This document shows positions 23,365-32,550 of a DNA stretch of 64,000 bases, piece after piece. A model generated the notes under the pieces. That model was not told where the DNA came from, ran no database searches, and worked only from the letters and a program-made list of their open reading frames with translations. Position numbers and translations under genes: made by a program. The stretch is taken from contig NZ_FOTM01000017.1 of the NCBI RefSeq assembly GCF_900114565.1, positions 1 through 64,000 of the forward strand, read 5' to 3'. Within the stretch, counting starts at the first letter, position 1; the number at the start of each line of letters is the position of its first letter. This stretch comes from Leifsonia sp. CL147 (GTDB lineage: Bacteria > Actinomycetota > Actinomycetes > Actinomycetales > Microbacteriaceae).

Positions 23365-26300
23365 CTAGCTCGCCTCCTCCTGCGCGACGCGCTGGCCGAC
23401 GACCGCGGAGACACCGTCCTGGCGCATCGAGACGCCGTACAGCGCGTCCGCGATCTCCATCGTGCGCTTCTGGTGGGTGATCACGATCAGCTGGCTGCTC
23501 TCGCGGAGGTCCTCGAAGATGGTGAGGAGCCGGCCGAGGTTGGCGTCGTCGAGCGCGGCCTCCACCTCATCCATGATGTAGAACGGGCTGGGGCGGGCCT
23601 TGAAGATCGCGATCAGCAGCGCGACCGCGGCCAGGGAGCGCTCGCCGCCGGAGAGCAGTGAGAGTCGCTCGATCTTCTTGCCGGCGGGCTTCACCGAGAC
23701 CTCGATGCCGGTCGTGAGCAGGTCATCGGGGTCGGTCAGGCTGATGCTGCCCTGCCCTCCGGGGAAGAGGATCGGGAAGACGCGGGTGAACGCGGCCTCG
23801 GTGTCGGCGAAAGCCGACTCGAAGATCGACTGCATCCGCTCGTCGATGTCCTCGATGATCGTCAGGAGGTCTTTGCGGGTGTTCGTGAGATCGGTCAGCT
23901 GCTCGGTGAGGAACTTGTGGCGCTGCTCCAGCGCGGCGAACTCCTCGAGCGCGAGCGGGTTGACGCGGCCCAGCTGGGACAGCTTCCGCTCGGCGGCGGC
24001 GAGGCGCTTCTGCTGGTGCTCGCGCGAGAACGGGACGGTCTCGACGGCGGCGCGGTCCGCGGTGGTGCCGGGGTCGCCGGCGGTGCCGGGGGCGCCGGCG
24101 GTGCCGGGGTCGCCGGCGGTGCCGGGGTCCGCGCCGTCGGCGTCGGCGTCCCGGGGCTCGCGGCCCACATCGACCGGGACGGGGACATCGGGCCCGTACT
24201 CGGCGACCAGCACATCCTCCACGAGCCCGAGCTCGCTGCCGGCGCGCTCCAACAGGCCCGACAGGTGCAGCTTCTTCTCGTAGATCTGCAGCTCCAGCCC
24301 GTGCACCGACTCGGTGACGGCCTGCAGCCGTTCGCGAACGCTGTTCTCGTCGCGACGGAGGGCCGCGAGCTCCTCGTTCTGGCTGGCACGTTCGGCCTCG
24401 GCGGTCGCCAGAGCCAGGCGGGCCTCTGCGACCGAGCGATCCACGGAGGCGAGCACGGCGGGAAGAGCGGAGATCACGCTCTGGGCGGCATCCAGCTGAC
24501 GCCGGCGGATGACCGCCCGCCGGGCGGCCTCCTCCGCAGCCGCGCGCTCCGCCTCGAGGCGGCGGACGAGCGCCTCGCCGCGGGCCTGCTCGGCGCGAAC
24601 CCGCTCCTTGGCCGTCTCCACGGCCAGCCGCGCCTCGACCTCGGCCTCGCGCGCCGCATCCAGCTCTCCGGAGAGCGCGTCGCGGGCACTGACGTCGAGC
24701 ATGGGACGCGGTCGCGAGCGAGCCGCCTCCAGTTCGGACTTGGCCTTCTCGGCACTGCGCTCCGCCTCGGCGACGCGTTCCGCTGCCTGCTCGAGCGCCC
24801 GGCTGAGCCGGTCGAACTCGGCCTGCGACGCCTCCAGCTGCACCTTCAGCCGGTTCACCTGCTCGCTCTGCGCGGCGAGCTTCGCGTCGAACTCGCGGAG
24901 CGTGGCGAGCGCCGCCTGCGACTGCTCTTTGGCGACCTGGAGCACGCCGCGCTGCTCGGCGAGGGCGAACTTCGCCCGGTCGATGAGGGAGGTGACCTCC
25001 GTCAGTCGCTCCTGGGCCGCATCCCGATCGGCGATCAGCTCGATACGGCTCTGCTTGGCGCCGGAGCCGCCGCGCAGGACGTGCTCGGTGAGCACATCGC
25101 CACCGCGGGTGATGATCGTGACCGGTCCGCCGATCCCCCGGCCGCTGAACGCCTCGAAGGCGCTCCGGGCGGCATCCGGATCGTCGGCTATCGCCGTGAA
25201 CGCGAGGATGCCGCGGACGCCGTCCGGCGCCTCCACGACGCTGATCGCGGGGACGACGCCGGCGATTCCCGAGAGGTCGACCGAGGATGCGGGGGCCGCG
25301 GCGATGACGACCTCGACCCGTCCGAGGTCGTCGGCAGCGGCGTGCGCGACCGCCGCGAGAGCAGCAGCCCGGTCGTCGGCGAGCACCGCGTCCGCGAGCG
25401 TCCCCAGCGCTGCCGCGATCGCTGTCTCGTATCCCGGGTGCACGCGGACGTGCTCAGCCACCAGGCCCCGGACGCCGGGAAGGCGCGCGCCGACGAGGGC
25501 GGCAGAGCCGTCCTTCTGGTCGAGTGCACGCGAAAGTGCGCTGGTCCGGGCGGCGAGAGCGTCGCGCTCCCGCTCCAGGGTATGCAGCTCCTCGCGGAGC
25601 CGCTCGATCTCGCCCTCCGCTTCGAAGACCGTCGCCTGGGCGAGCTCGTACGCCTCGTCGAGGTCGCCCTCGCCGATGTCGGCCGTGGCCGCCTCCGCCT
25701 CGCGCGCGGCGAACTCGGCGCGCGCCCGCTCCCGGCGTTCCGTGGCAGCGTCGAGGGCGTTCTGCTGGCGGAGCACCTCTCCGCGGACGGCGGCGAGACG
25801 TTGCGCGGCAGCCTCCGCCTGTCCGTTCAGCTGGGAGATCTCCAGGTCGTGGCGGGAGACGAGGGCGCTCTGCGCGGCGATCTCCTCATCCACCGCATCC
25901 AGACGCGTCCGGGCACCGCGGGTCACTGCTTGCGCGGCCGTCCAGGCGGCTTCCGCGTCGGCCACGACGCCACGGAGCCGTTCGACCTCGTCCCGCGCGT
26001 CCTGGACGTTCTGCGGCGTCACGCTGGGACCGGCATCGGGCGCATCCCCCTGGCTGCCGAGCAGCGCGACGCGCTGGTTCGCCAGGGTGAACAGGCTGCG
26101 GAGCCGCTCCTGCACCGACTCCAGTGCGAAGGCCGTGCTGCGGGCCGCATCCACCGCGTCGCCGACCTGCGCCTGCTCCAGCCGGGTGCGGCGCAACTGC
26201 TTCTGGCCGAGCTGCTCCTGCAGCACGATCTGCTCGCTGTGCCGCTCGGACTCGGTCCGGCCATGGTCGTCGAGCGTCCGGCGCAGCGAGACGACCTCGT

Positions 26301-26994
26301 CCGCCAGCAGCCGTGCCCGCGCGTCCCGCACGATGGCGGCGATGGACTGCGCCTCGCGCGCGATCTCGGCCTGATGTCCGAGCGGCTTCAGCTGCCGCCG
26401 GACCTCACCCGCCAGGTCGCTGAGGCGCGTGAGGTTGGTCTGCATCGCCTCCAGTTTGCGGAGCGTCTTCTCCTTGCGGCGCCGGTGCTTCAGGATGCCG
26501 GCCGCCTCCTCGATGAAGCCTCGGCGCTCCTCCGGGCTGGCGCGCAGCACGGCATCGAGCTGCCCCTGGCCGACGATGACGTGCATCTCGCGGCCGAGGC
26601 CGGAGTCGCTCAACAGTTCCTGCACATCCAGCAGCCGGCACGACTGACCGTTGATCGCGTACTCGCTGCCGCCGTTCCGGAACAGGGTGCGCGAGATCGT
26701 CACCTCGGAGTACTCGATGGGCAGAGCACCATCGGAGTTGTCGATGGTCAGTTGCACTTCGGCACGGCCGAGGGGGCCGCGCGTCGCGGTGCCCGCGAAG
26801 ATGACGTCCTCCATCTTGCCGCCGCGCAGAGTCTTGGCGCCCTGCTCCCCCATCACCCAGGCGAGCGCGTCCACCACGTTGGACTTGCCGGACCCGTTCG
26901 GGCCGACGACGCAGGTGACGCCCGGCTCGAAGGCGAACGTCGTCGGCTGCGCGAACGACTTGAAGCCTTTGAGCGTCAGACTCTTCAAGTACAC
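23365..26994 (-). CDS. smc: Chromosome segregation protein SMC
   Basis: 1209 residues from GTG 26994. N-terminal ATPase half with Walker A GPNGSGKSNVVDALAWVMGE near residue 32; long coiled coil; hinge around residues 500-650 (PGVRGLVAEHVRV, the GAKQSR segment following); second coiled coil; C-terminal half with LSGGERSLAAVALLIAIF and Walker B FYIMDEVEAALDD. The complex with ScpA/ScpB compacts chromosomes. A Gly-Ala-Pro-Thr repeat (PGTAG units) interrupts the second coiled coil near residue 960. In related genomes smc is often next to mutM/rnc and ftsY; here the liv genes and the bacteriocin island separate them. Confidence 0.97.
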   Translation of the reverse strand: MYLKSLTLKGFKSFAQPTTFAFEPGVTCVVGPNGSGKSNVVDALAWVMGEQGAKTLRGGKMEDVIFAGTATRGPLGRAEVQLTIDNSDGALPIEYSEVTISRTLFRNGGSEYAINGQSCRLLDVQELLSDSGLGREMHVIVGQGQLDAVLRASPEERRGFIEEAAGILKHRRRKEKTLRKLEAMQTNLTRLSDLAGEVRRQLKPLGHQAEIAREAQSIAAIVRDARARLLADEVVSLRRTLDDHGRTESERHSEQIVLQEQLGQKQLRRTRLEQAQVGDAVDAARSTAFALESVQERLRSLFTLANQRVALLGSQGDAPDAGPSVTPQNVQDARDEVERLRGVVADAEAAWTAAQAVTRGARTRLDAVDEEIAAQSALVSRHDLEISQLNGQAEAAAQRLAAVRGEVLRQQNALDAATERRERARAEFAAREAEAATADIGEGDLDEAYELAQATVFEAEGEIERLREELHTLERERDALAARTSALSRALDQKDGSAALVGARLPGVRGLVAEHVRVHPGYETAIAAALGTLADAVLADDRAAALAAVAHAAADDLGRVEVVIAAAPASSVDLSGIAGVVPAISVVEAPDGVRGILAFTAIADDPDAARSAFEAFSGRGIGGPVTIITRGGDVLTEHVLRGGSGAKQSRIELIADRDAAQERLTEVTSLIDRAKFALAEQRGVLQVAKEQSQAALATLREFDAKLAAQSEQVNRLKVQLEASQAEFDRLSRALEQAAERVAEAERSAEKAKSELEAARSRPRPMLDVSARDALSGELDAAREAEVEARLAVETAKERVRAEQARGEALVRRLEAERAAAEEAARRAVIRRRQLDAAQSVISALPAVLASVDRSVAEARLALATAEAERASQNEELAALRRDENSVRERLQAVTESVHGLELQIYEKKLHLSGLLERAGSELGLVEDVLVAEYGPDVPVPVDVGREPRDADADGADPGTAGDPGTAGAPGTAGDPGTTADRAAVETVPFSREHQQKRLAAAERKLSQLGRVNPLALEEFAALEQRHKFLTEQLTDLTNTRKDLLTIIEDIDERMQSIFESAFADTEAAFTRVFPILFPGGQGSISLTDPDDLLTTGIEVSVKPAGKKIERLSLLSGGERSLAAVALLIAIFKARPSPFYIMDEVEAALDDANLGRLLTIFEDLRESSQLIVITHQKRTMEIADALYGVSMRQDGVSAVVGQRVAQEEAS
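24064..24135 (-). repeat. 18-bp tandem repeat inside smc
   Basis: Four in-frame copies of GGTGCCGGGGTCGCCGGC-like units at 24064, 24082, 24100 and 24118 (the last degenerate) encode six-residue repeats of the type DPGTAG in the distal coiled-coil arm of SMC. Confidence 0.85.
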
Positions 26995-27084
26995 GCAGGC
27001 GAATTTACCGGACGTTCACGCACGCGCCGCGCCGGAGCGCCGCAGGAAAGGGAGGAGTCGGAGGACGACTCGCCGACTGGCAAC

Positions 27085-27137
27085 GCGAAAGGGAGGAAAC
27101 CCGAGGCGTCGAGCACCCGAGTTTCCTCCCTTTTCGC
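27085..27137 (-). terminator. Terminator after livF
   Basis: Arms GCGAAAGGGAGGAAAC (27085-27100) and its complement (27121-27137, one extra T) bracket a 20-nt loop just past the livF stop. It probably ends the liv operon and separates it from the smc promoter. A smaller 6-bp hairpin GAGTCG/CGACTC lies at 27055-27071. Confidence 0.7.
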
Positions 27138-27145
27138 CGTGGGGG

Positions 27146-27859
27146 TCAGCCGACGCCCAGGTACGCCTCCTTGATGGCCGGGTCGGCCAGCAGTTCGCGT
27201 CCGGTGCCGGCGTGGGTGATGTAGCCGGTCTCGAGCACGAAGGCGCGATGGGCGCGGGCCAGCGCCTGGTTGGCGTTCTGCTCCACCAGCAGCACCGTGG
27301 TGCCCTGCTTGTTGATCTCGGTGACGATGCTGAAGATCTGGCGGATGAACTGAGGCGCGAGGCCCATCGACGGCTCGTCGAGCAGCAGCAGGCGCGGGCT
27401 CGACATCAGCGCACGACCGATCGCGAGCATCTGCTGCTCACCGCCGGACATGGTCCCGCCGACCTGCGTCTTCCGTTCGGCGAGTCGCGGGAACAGCGAG
27501 AAGACGCGGTCGAAATCCTCGCCCATCTTCGAGCGGTCCTTACGCCCGAACGCACCCATGTCGAGGTTCTCCAGGACCGTCATGCCCGGGAAGATCCCTC
27601 GCCCTTCCGGAGCCTGGGAGATCCCCCGGATGACGCGGATGTGCGCCTTCATCTTGGTGATGTCCTCGCCGTCGAACATGATGGACCCCGCCGACGGGTT
27701 CAGGATGCCCGAGATCGTCTTCATGGTCGTGGACTTGCCGGCGCCGTTCGCACCGATCAGGCTCACGATCTCGCCCTCCTCCACGGAGAAGGACATGTCG
27801 TGGATGGCCTCGATCCGGCCGTAGGACACGCTGATGTTCTTCAGCTCAAGCAACGTCAT
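27146..27859 (-). CDS. livF: Branched-chain amino-acid ABC transporter ATPase LivF
   Basis: 237 residues, typical. Walker A GANGAGKST near residue 37, signature MSGGEQQMLAIGRALM, Walker B LLLLDEPSMGLAP, switch VEQN. The LivF-specific LAPQFIRQIF follows. Start ATG 27859 overlaps the end of livG by 14 nt. Last gene of livK-H-M-G-F. Confidence 0.93.
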   Translation of the reverse strand: MTLLELKNISVSYGRIEAIHDMSFSVEEGEIVSLIGANGAGKSTTMKTISGILNPSAGSIMFDGEDITKMKAHIRVIRGISQAPEGRGIFPGMTVLENLDMGAFGRKDRSKMGEDFDRVFSLFPRLAERKTQVGGTMSGGEQQMLAIGRALMSSPRLLLLDEPSMGLAPQFIRQIFSIVTEINKQGTTVLLVEQNANQALARAHRAFVLETGYITHAGTGRELLADPAIKEAYLGVG

Positions 27860-28757
27860 CTTCAGGCTCCCCGAGGTAGGCGGCGATCACGCGCGGGTCG
27901 TTCCGGATGGCCTCCGGAGTGTCGTCGGCGAGCTTGCGCCCGAACTCCAGCACGACGATCCGGTCGGTGACACCCATGACGAGCTTCATGTCGTGCTCGA
28001 TCAGCAGCACGGTGTAGCCGTCGGCGCGGATGGTCCTGATGAGATCCATCAGGTCCTCCTTCTCGGCCGGGTTGAAGCCGGCCGCCGGCTCGTCGAGGCA
28101 CAGCACCTTGGGGTCTGTCGCCAGGGCTCGCGCGATCTCCAGGCGGCGCTGGTAGCCGTACGGAAGCGACCGGGACAGCGAGCCGGCGTGGTCGGCGATG
28201 CCGACGAACTCCAGCAGCGCCATACCGCGCTCGATGGCCGACTTCTCCTCCCGCGTGTGCCTCGGAAGGCGCAGCAGCGCGCCGGGCACGGACGTGCGGT
28301 GCCGCGCGTCCAGGCCGACCACCACGTTCTCCAAGGCGGTCATCTCGCCGAACAGGCGGATGTTCTGGAAGGTGCGCGCCAGGCCCAGCCGCGTGATCTG
28401 GTGCTGCTTGCGGCCCCGGATCGTCTGGCCCTCCAGCAGCACATCGCCGCTGGTCGGCTTGTAGACGCCGGTCATGGCGTTGAAGCAGGTGGTCTTGCCC
28501 GCGCCGTTGGGCCCGATGAGGCCGAGGATCTCTCCCCGGCGGATGTCGAACGTCACGTTGTCGAGCGCCGTGAGACCGCCGAACTTCACGGTCAGGTTGC
28601 GCACCTCCACGATGTTCTCGCCGACCTCGACCGCGATCTCGCGATCCGGTGCTGCAGCCTCGGCGACCGCAAGGTCGACCCCGGCCGCCTCCAGCTCGTC
28701 CTCGTGCATGCCGAGGACGGACTCGTCCTCGGGGACGGTGTTCTGTGCGTCGGTCAT
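27846..28757 (-). CDS. livG: Branched-chain amino-acid ABC transporter ATPase LivG
   Basis: 303 residues from ATG 28757, which overlaps the livM stop as ATGA. The ATPase core begins at about residue 48 ([16 protein letters not shown]); Walker [10 protein letters not shown], signature [16 protein letters not shown], Walker [13 protein letters not shown], switch IEHDM. The 47-residue acidic N-terminal extension is unusual for LivG and has no recognisable domain. Works with LivF on LivHM. Confidence 0.93.
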   Translation of the reverse strand: MTDAQNTVPEDESVLGMHEDELEAAGVDLAVAEAAAPDREIAVEVGENIVEVRNLTVKFGGLTALDNVTFDIRRGEILGLIGPNGAGKTTCFNAMTGVYKPTSGDVLLEGQTIRGRKQHQITRLGLARTFQNIRLFGEMTALENVVVGLDARHRTSVPGALLRLPRHTREEKSAIERGMALLEFVGIADHAGSLSRSLPYGYQRRLEIARALATDPKVLCLDEPAAGFNPAEKEDLMDLIRTIRADGYTVLLIEHDMKLVMGVTDRIVVLEFGRKLADDTPEAIRNDPRVIAAYLGEPEDDVA

Positions 28758-29986
28758 CGTGCGCCTCCCTCCGCGCCGTCTCCACCCAGGGCGCCCCGGT
28801 CGACGACGGGCGTCGGCCTCGTCGCCGTCGGAGTCCGGCCCTTCACCGCCTCGGCCACGCGCCGGTAGGCCAGCGTCCCGTACGCCAGGAGCTTCTGACG
28901 CGCAGGGAACAGACCCTGCGACCGGAAGATCATGATGATCACGAGCGCGACGCCGAAGATCAGGTACTTGTAGTCCGCGATCGCGGTGAACCGGAGCGGG
29001 ATGTACGCCACGATCGCACCGCCGAGCATCGCGCCGACCTTGTTGCCCGCGCCGCCGAGAACGACGGCGGCGAGGAACAGAATCGAGGTCTGCACATCGA
29101 ACTTCTGGTTGTTGACGAAGCCGACCTGACCGGCGAACAGGGCGCCCGACAGTCCGCCGACCCCGGCGCCGATGGCGAAGGCCCACACCTTGTACTTGAA
29201 GGTGGGGACGCCCATGATCTCGGCGGCGTCCTCATCCTCGCGGATGGCGATCCAGGCGCGGCCGACGCGGCTGCGCTCCATGTTCCCGACCAGCAGCAGG
29301 ATGACGATGATGATCGTGATCGTCAGCCAATACCAGGGGATGCCGTTGGAGTTGGAGAAGATCGGGATGCCCTGCGCGTTGTTCCCCGGCGGGTGGCCCA
29401 CGTTCTGGAAGCCGACCTGGCCCTTCATCGCCGGGATGATCGTCGCGAGGATGCGGACGATCTCACCGAACCCGAGCGTGACGATGGCCAGATAGTCGCC
29501 ACGAAGGCGCAGCGTCGGGACACCCAGGATGACGCCGAAGGTCATCGTGATCCCGATGGCGACCGGGATGGTCCACAGGTACGGGATCTTGACGAACGGC
29601 GAGTCGGGGCTGGTCAACATCGCGGCGGTGTACGACCCGACCGCGAAGAACGCCACATAGCCGAGGTCGAGGAGGCCCGCGTAGCCGACGACCACGTTCA
29701 GGCCGACGGCGATGAGCGCGTAGACCGCCATCGAGAAGCACGCCAGCGACCAGTCGTTCCCCGGTTCCGTGCTGAGCGGGAAGAAATTCAGATAGGGCAG
29801 CGCGTACGCGATGACCACCACGATGAGCAGCCAGGCCCACTGTGCGGGCCGCGACAGCGTGTTCCAGCGGTCGCGCAGCTTCTGGAACGGCCGGTTCCCG
29901 CGCTTCGCGCGTGCCGCCTCCTGGGCGTCGACCGCCTGCTCCTCGCGGCCGTCGGGGAGGACCCGGGGACCTTCGGTCATGCTCAT
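28754..29986 (-). CDS. livM: Branched-chain amino-acid ABC transporter permease LivM
   Basis: 410 residues with 8-10 membrane segments. LivM landmarks: [19 protein letters not shown] near residue 100, [19 protein letters not shown], and the coupling region [22 protein letters not shown] basic, polar N-terminus of about 45 residues and a C-terminal Gly-rich tail lie outside the membrane domain. ATG 29986 overlaps livH by 4 nt (ATGA). Confidence 0.93.
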   Translation of the reverse strand: MSMTEGPRVLPDGREEQAVDAQEAARAKRGNRPFQKLRDRWNTLSRPAQWAWLLIVVVIAYALPYLNFFPLSTEPGNDWSLACFSMAVYALIAVGLNVVVGYAGLLDLGYVAFFAVGSYTAAMLTSPDSPFVKIPYLWTIPVAIGITMTFGVILGVPTLRLRGDYLAIVTLGFGEIVRILATIIPAMKGQVGFQNVGHPPGNNAQGIPIFSNSNGIPWYWLTITIIIVILLLVGNMERSRVGRAWIAIREDEDAAEIMGVPTFKYKVWAFAIGAGVGGLSGALFAGQVGFVNNQKFDVQTSILFLAAVVLGGAGNKVGAMLGGAIVAYIPLRFTAIADYKYLIFGVALVIIMIFRSQGLFPARQKLLAYGTLAYRRVAEAVKGRTPTATRPTPVVDRGALGGDGAEGGAR

Positions 29987-30990
29987 GCGCGGCTCCTTCC
30001 GAGCGAGGTGCCGAGAATGCCGCTCGGCTTGACGAGCAGCACCAGGACCAGGACCACGAAGGCCACGACGTCAGTCCACTGCGAGTCGCCCAGCAGGATC
30101 TGGCCGTAGTTGCCGATCACGCCCAGCAGCAGGCCGCCGAGGAGGGCTCCGCGGACGTTTCCGATGCCGCCGAGGACGGCTGCAGCGAACGCCTTGACGC
30201 CGAGGATGAAGCCGCCGTTGTAGATGACGCCCGACGGCACGAGCATCACGTAGAACAGTGCTGCTGCACCCGCCAGGATGCCGCCCGTGATGAAGGTGAT
30301 CTGGATGATCCGCTCCTTGTTCACGCCCATGAGGGTCGCCGTGTCCGCGTCCTGCGCCACCGCGCGGATGCCACGGCCGGTGCGCGTGCGCCGGATGAAC
30401 CAGTCGGTCGCGATCATCAGGATGACCGCGGCGATGACGATGATGAGCTGCTGGCTGTTCACGATCGTCCCGAAGACGTCGAAGATCGGCTTCGGTATGA
30501 ACATCGTCACCGCCGGCTCCGCGTTCGCTCCCCGGATCAGGAAGATCAGGTACTGGATCGTGAACGAGGCGCCGATCGCCGTGATGAGGAACACGAGGCG
30601 TGGCGCGTTCCGTTTTCGAAGCGGGCGGTACGCCACGCGTTCCAGGACCCAGGCGGTGACCGCCGAGGCCAGCACGCCGACGAGCAACGCGAGTATCAGG
30701 TCGCCGATGAGCGCGACGGGGCCGAGCGTCGGGGCGCTCGGGCCGAAGCCCAGCGTGGTGAGGGTCACCACGACGCCGTACGCGCCCATGATGAACACCT
30801 CGGAGTGGGCGAAGTTGATCAGGTTCAGCACGCCGTAGACGAGCGTGTAGCCGACCGCGATCAGGCCGTAGACCGCACCAAAGGTGAGGCCGTCGAATGT
30901 GGCGCTCCAGAAGTTCTGGGCCAGGGCGTTGACGTCGAAGTTGATCCAGGAACTGTCGAGGACGGGATGGAGGACGAGGGTTTCGAGCAT
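29983..30990 (-). CDS. livH: Branched-chain amino-acid ABC transporter permease LivH
   Basis: 335 residues, about 8 membrane segments. LivH features: GLTFGAVYGLIAVGYTLVYG and NLINFAHSEVFIMGAY in the first third, the TRTGRGIRAVAQDADTATLMG coupling loop, and AFAAAVLGGIGNVRGALLGG. The N-terminal ~30 residues are extra. Separated from livK by 118 nt that contain a strong hairpin. Confidence 0.93.
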   Translation of the reverse strand: MLETLVLHPVLDSSWINFDVNALAQNFWSATFDGLTFGAVYGLIAVGYTLVYGVLNLINFAHSEVFIMGAYGVVVTLTTLGFGPSAPTLGPVALIGDLILALLVGVLASAVTAWVLERVAYRPLRKRNAPRLVFLITAIGASFTIQYLIFLIRGANAEPAVTMFIPKPIFDVFGTIVNSQQLIIVIAAVILMIATDWFIRRTRTGRGIRAVAQDADTATLMGVNKERIIQITFITGGILAGAAALFYVMLVPSGVIYNGGFILGVKAFAAAVLGGIGNVRGALLGGLLLGVIGNYGQILLGDSQWTDVVAFVVLVLVLLVKPSGILGTSLGRSRA

Positions 30991-31060
30991 TCGAGCATCC
31001 AGAGTTTCAGTGCCGGGTCACCGTCGATCCGGCAGGCAAAGCGAGCGTAGCCGAAAATGG

Positions 31061-31095
31061 AGGGTGCCGCGGGCCGCCGGGACCCGCGGCACCCT
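31061..31095 (-). terminator. Hairpin between livK and livH (partial terminator)
   Basis: A 13-bp perfect stem (AGGGTGCCGCGGG and complement) with a 9-nt loop lies 14 nt past the livK stop; the minus strand after it reads CCATTTTCGG. It likely lowers read-through into livHMGF or protects the livK mRNA 3' end, so that binding protein is made in excess. Confidence 0.7.
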
Positions 31096-31108
31096 TCAGG
31101 GGGTCGGC

Positions 31109-32332
31109 TCAGCCGATGGTGCCGATCGGGACGATCTTGCCGTTGTCGACCTTGTAGCCGTAGACGGCAGGCGCCTGAAGCTCACCGGTGGAATCCCACT
31201 TGTAGTGCTTGCTCAGGCCGTCCGCGTCGTAGTTCTTGACCCATGCGAGCAGGTCGGCGCGGGTCGTCTTGCCCTTGTCGATGCCCGCGAGCAGAACGGT
31301 TGCCGCGTCGTAGCCCTCGATCGAGTAGGTGCCGGGCTCCGCGTTCGCGAGCTTCTTGTAGGCCGACTCGAAGCTCGGGATGAGCTCACCCGGGATGCAG
31401 GGGCAGGTGAAGTACGCGTTGCTGGACGCGTCTCCGGCCAGCTTGATGAACTGGTCGTCCTTCACGCCGTCGGGGCCGACGAACGTGCCCGTGTAGCCCT
31501 TGTTGACCAGCTGCTGGTCGAACGGAGCACCCTCGGCGTAGTAGCCCGCGTAGTACACCGCGTCCGGCTTCGCGTTGAGGATCTTGGAGATCACCGCGGA
31601 GAAGTCCTTCTGGCCGGTGGTCACCTTGTCGGTGCCGACGAGCGCGTCGCCGAGCGCCTTCGAGGTCTGGGTGCCGAGGCCGATGCCGTAGTCGGAGTCG
31701 TCCTGGACCAGGTAGACCTTCTTGGCCTTCAGCTTGTCCGTGAGGAACTTCGCCGCAGCCGGACCCTGCACGGCGTCGTTGCCGAGGCCGCGGAAGAAGG
31801 TCTTCCAGCCGTTCTGGGTCAGGGCCGGGTTGGTCGCCGACGGAGTGATGTGAACCAGACCCTGCTGCTCGAAGATGTTGCCGGTTGCCTTCGACTCACC
31901 CGAGAACGGGAGACCGACGACACCGATGATGTCCTTCTCGTTGACGGCCTGGGTCACGGGACCGGTGGCCTTGTTCGGGTCACCCTCGGTGTCGAACTTC
32001 TTGAAGCCGACCTGGCATCCCTTGTTGGACTCGTTGTGCTGGTTGATGGCCAGCTGGACACCGTTGTAGATGTTGATTCCGAGCTGGGCGTTCGCGCCGG
32101 TCTCGGCGCCGACGTAGCCGATGGTCAGGCCCGCAGGACAGGTGGCCTTCCCGTCGCCGGCGGGGAGCACGGCGTTCTTGGGCACATCGACCGACGTGAT
32201 CGCCGGGATGTTCACCTTCGAGGAGTTCCCGTTGGTGGATCCACCCGTGGACGGCTGGTTCGCACATCCAGCGAGCAATAGCGCGACTGACGCTGCAACA
32301 GCCGCACCGATGGTGACTTTCTTCCTTAGCAT
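31109..32332 (-). CDS. livK: Branched-chain amino-acid ABC transporter substrate-binding lipoprotein
   Basis: 407 residues. Lipoprotein signal peptide MLRKKVTIGAAV with lipobox LLAGC near residues 19-23, then a Ser/Gly/Asn linker. The periplasmic-binding-fold type I follows: GLTIGYVGAETGANAQLGINI, the GVVGLPFSGES segment, VYLVQDDSDYGIGLG, and AVYYAGYYAEGAPF. Captures Leu/Ile/Val or a related amino acid outside the membrane for LivHMGF. First gene of the operon; the promoter must lie in 32333-32550. Confidence 0.92.
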   Translation of the reverse strand: MLRKKVTIGAAVAASVALLLAGCANQPSTGGSTNGNSSKVNIPAITSVDVPKNAVLPAGDGKATCPAGLTIGYVGAETGANAQLGINIYNGVQLAINQHNESNKGCQVGFKKFDTEGDPNKATGPVTQAVNEKDIIGVVGLPFSGESKATGNIFEQQGLVHITPSATNPALTQNGWKTFFRGLGNDAVQGPAAAKFLTDKLKAKKVYLVQDDSDYGIGLGTQTSKALGDALVGTDKVTTGQKDFSAVISKILNAKPDAVYYAGYYAEGAPFDQQLVNKGYTGTFVGPDGVKDDQFIKLAGDASSNAYFTCPCIPGELIPSFESAYKKLANAEPGTYSIEGYDAATVLLAGIDKGKTTRADLLAWVKNYDADGLSKHYKWDSTGELQAPAVYGYKVDNGKIVPIGTIG

Positions 32333-32550
32333 CTTCTGCCTCTCGACGTAAATCCGTCACGAACTCGCCGTTTTAGCCGGTTCGTGCCACGAATATGTGT
32401 GCTGAGAATACATGGCCCGCAACGTTTTGCACCCACCCTGCGCGCGCAGATTTACACGATCGAAACCAAAGTGATCCGGTGACTTCACAGCGTGAGGGAG
32501 CTCGCATAGGCTGAATTCCCGCGTGAATCGGCTCGAGGAGGTGCCCTGCG
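32333..32550. promoter_or_regulatory. Divergent region livK / GNAT gene
   Basis: 218 nt between divergent starts, including an AT-richer stretch around 32390-32480 unlike the coding sequence on either side. A good ribosome site, GAGGAGGTG, precedes the GNAT start. livK has GAGAGGCAGAAG just before its ATG. I cannot assign promoters firmly. Confidence 0.4.

Noticed and set aside
24064-24135. CRISPR-like repeat
   Set aside because: Units are contiguous 18-bp in-frame repeats with no spacers; the repeats at 4453 and 46691 also lack spacers. No cas gene is present.
23917-27174. 1085-codon open frame antisense to smc
   Set aside because: High-GC DNA gives long open frames opposite real genes. 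This one mirrors smc, has no domain and is Arg/Gly/Leu-rich in the way antisense frames are.
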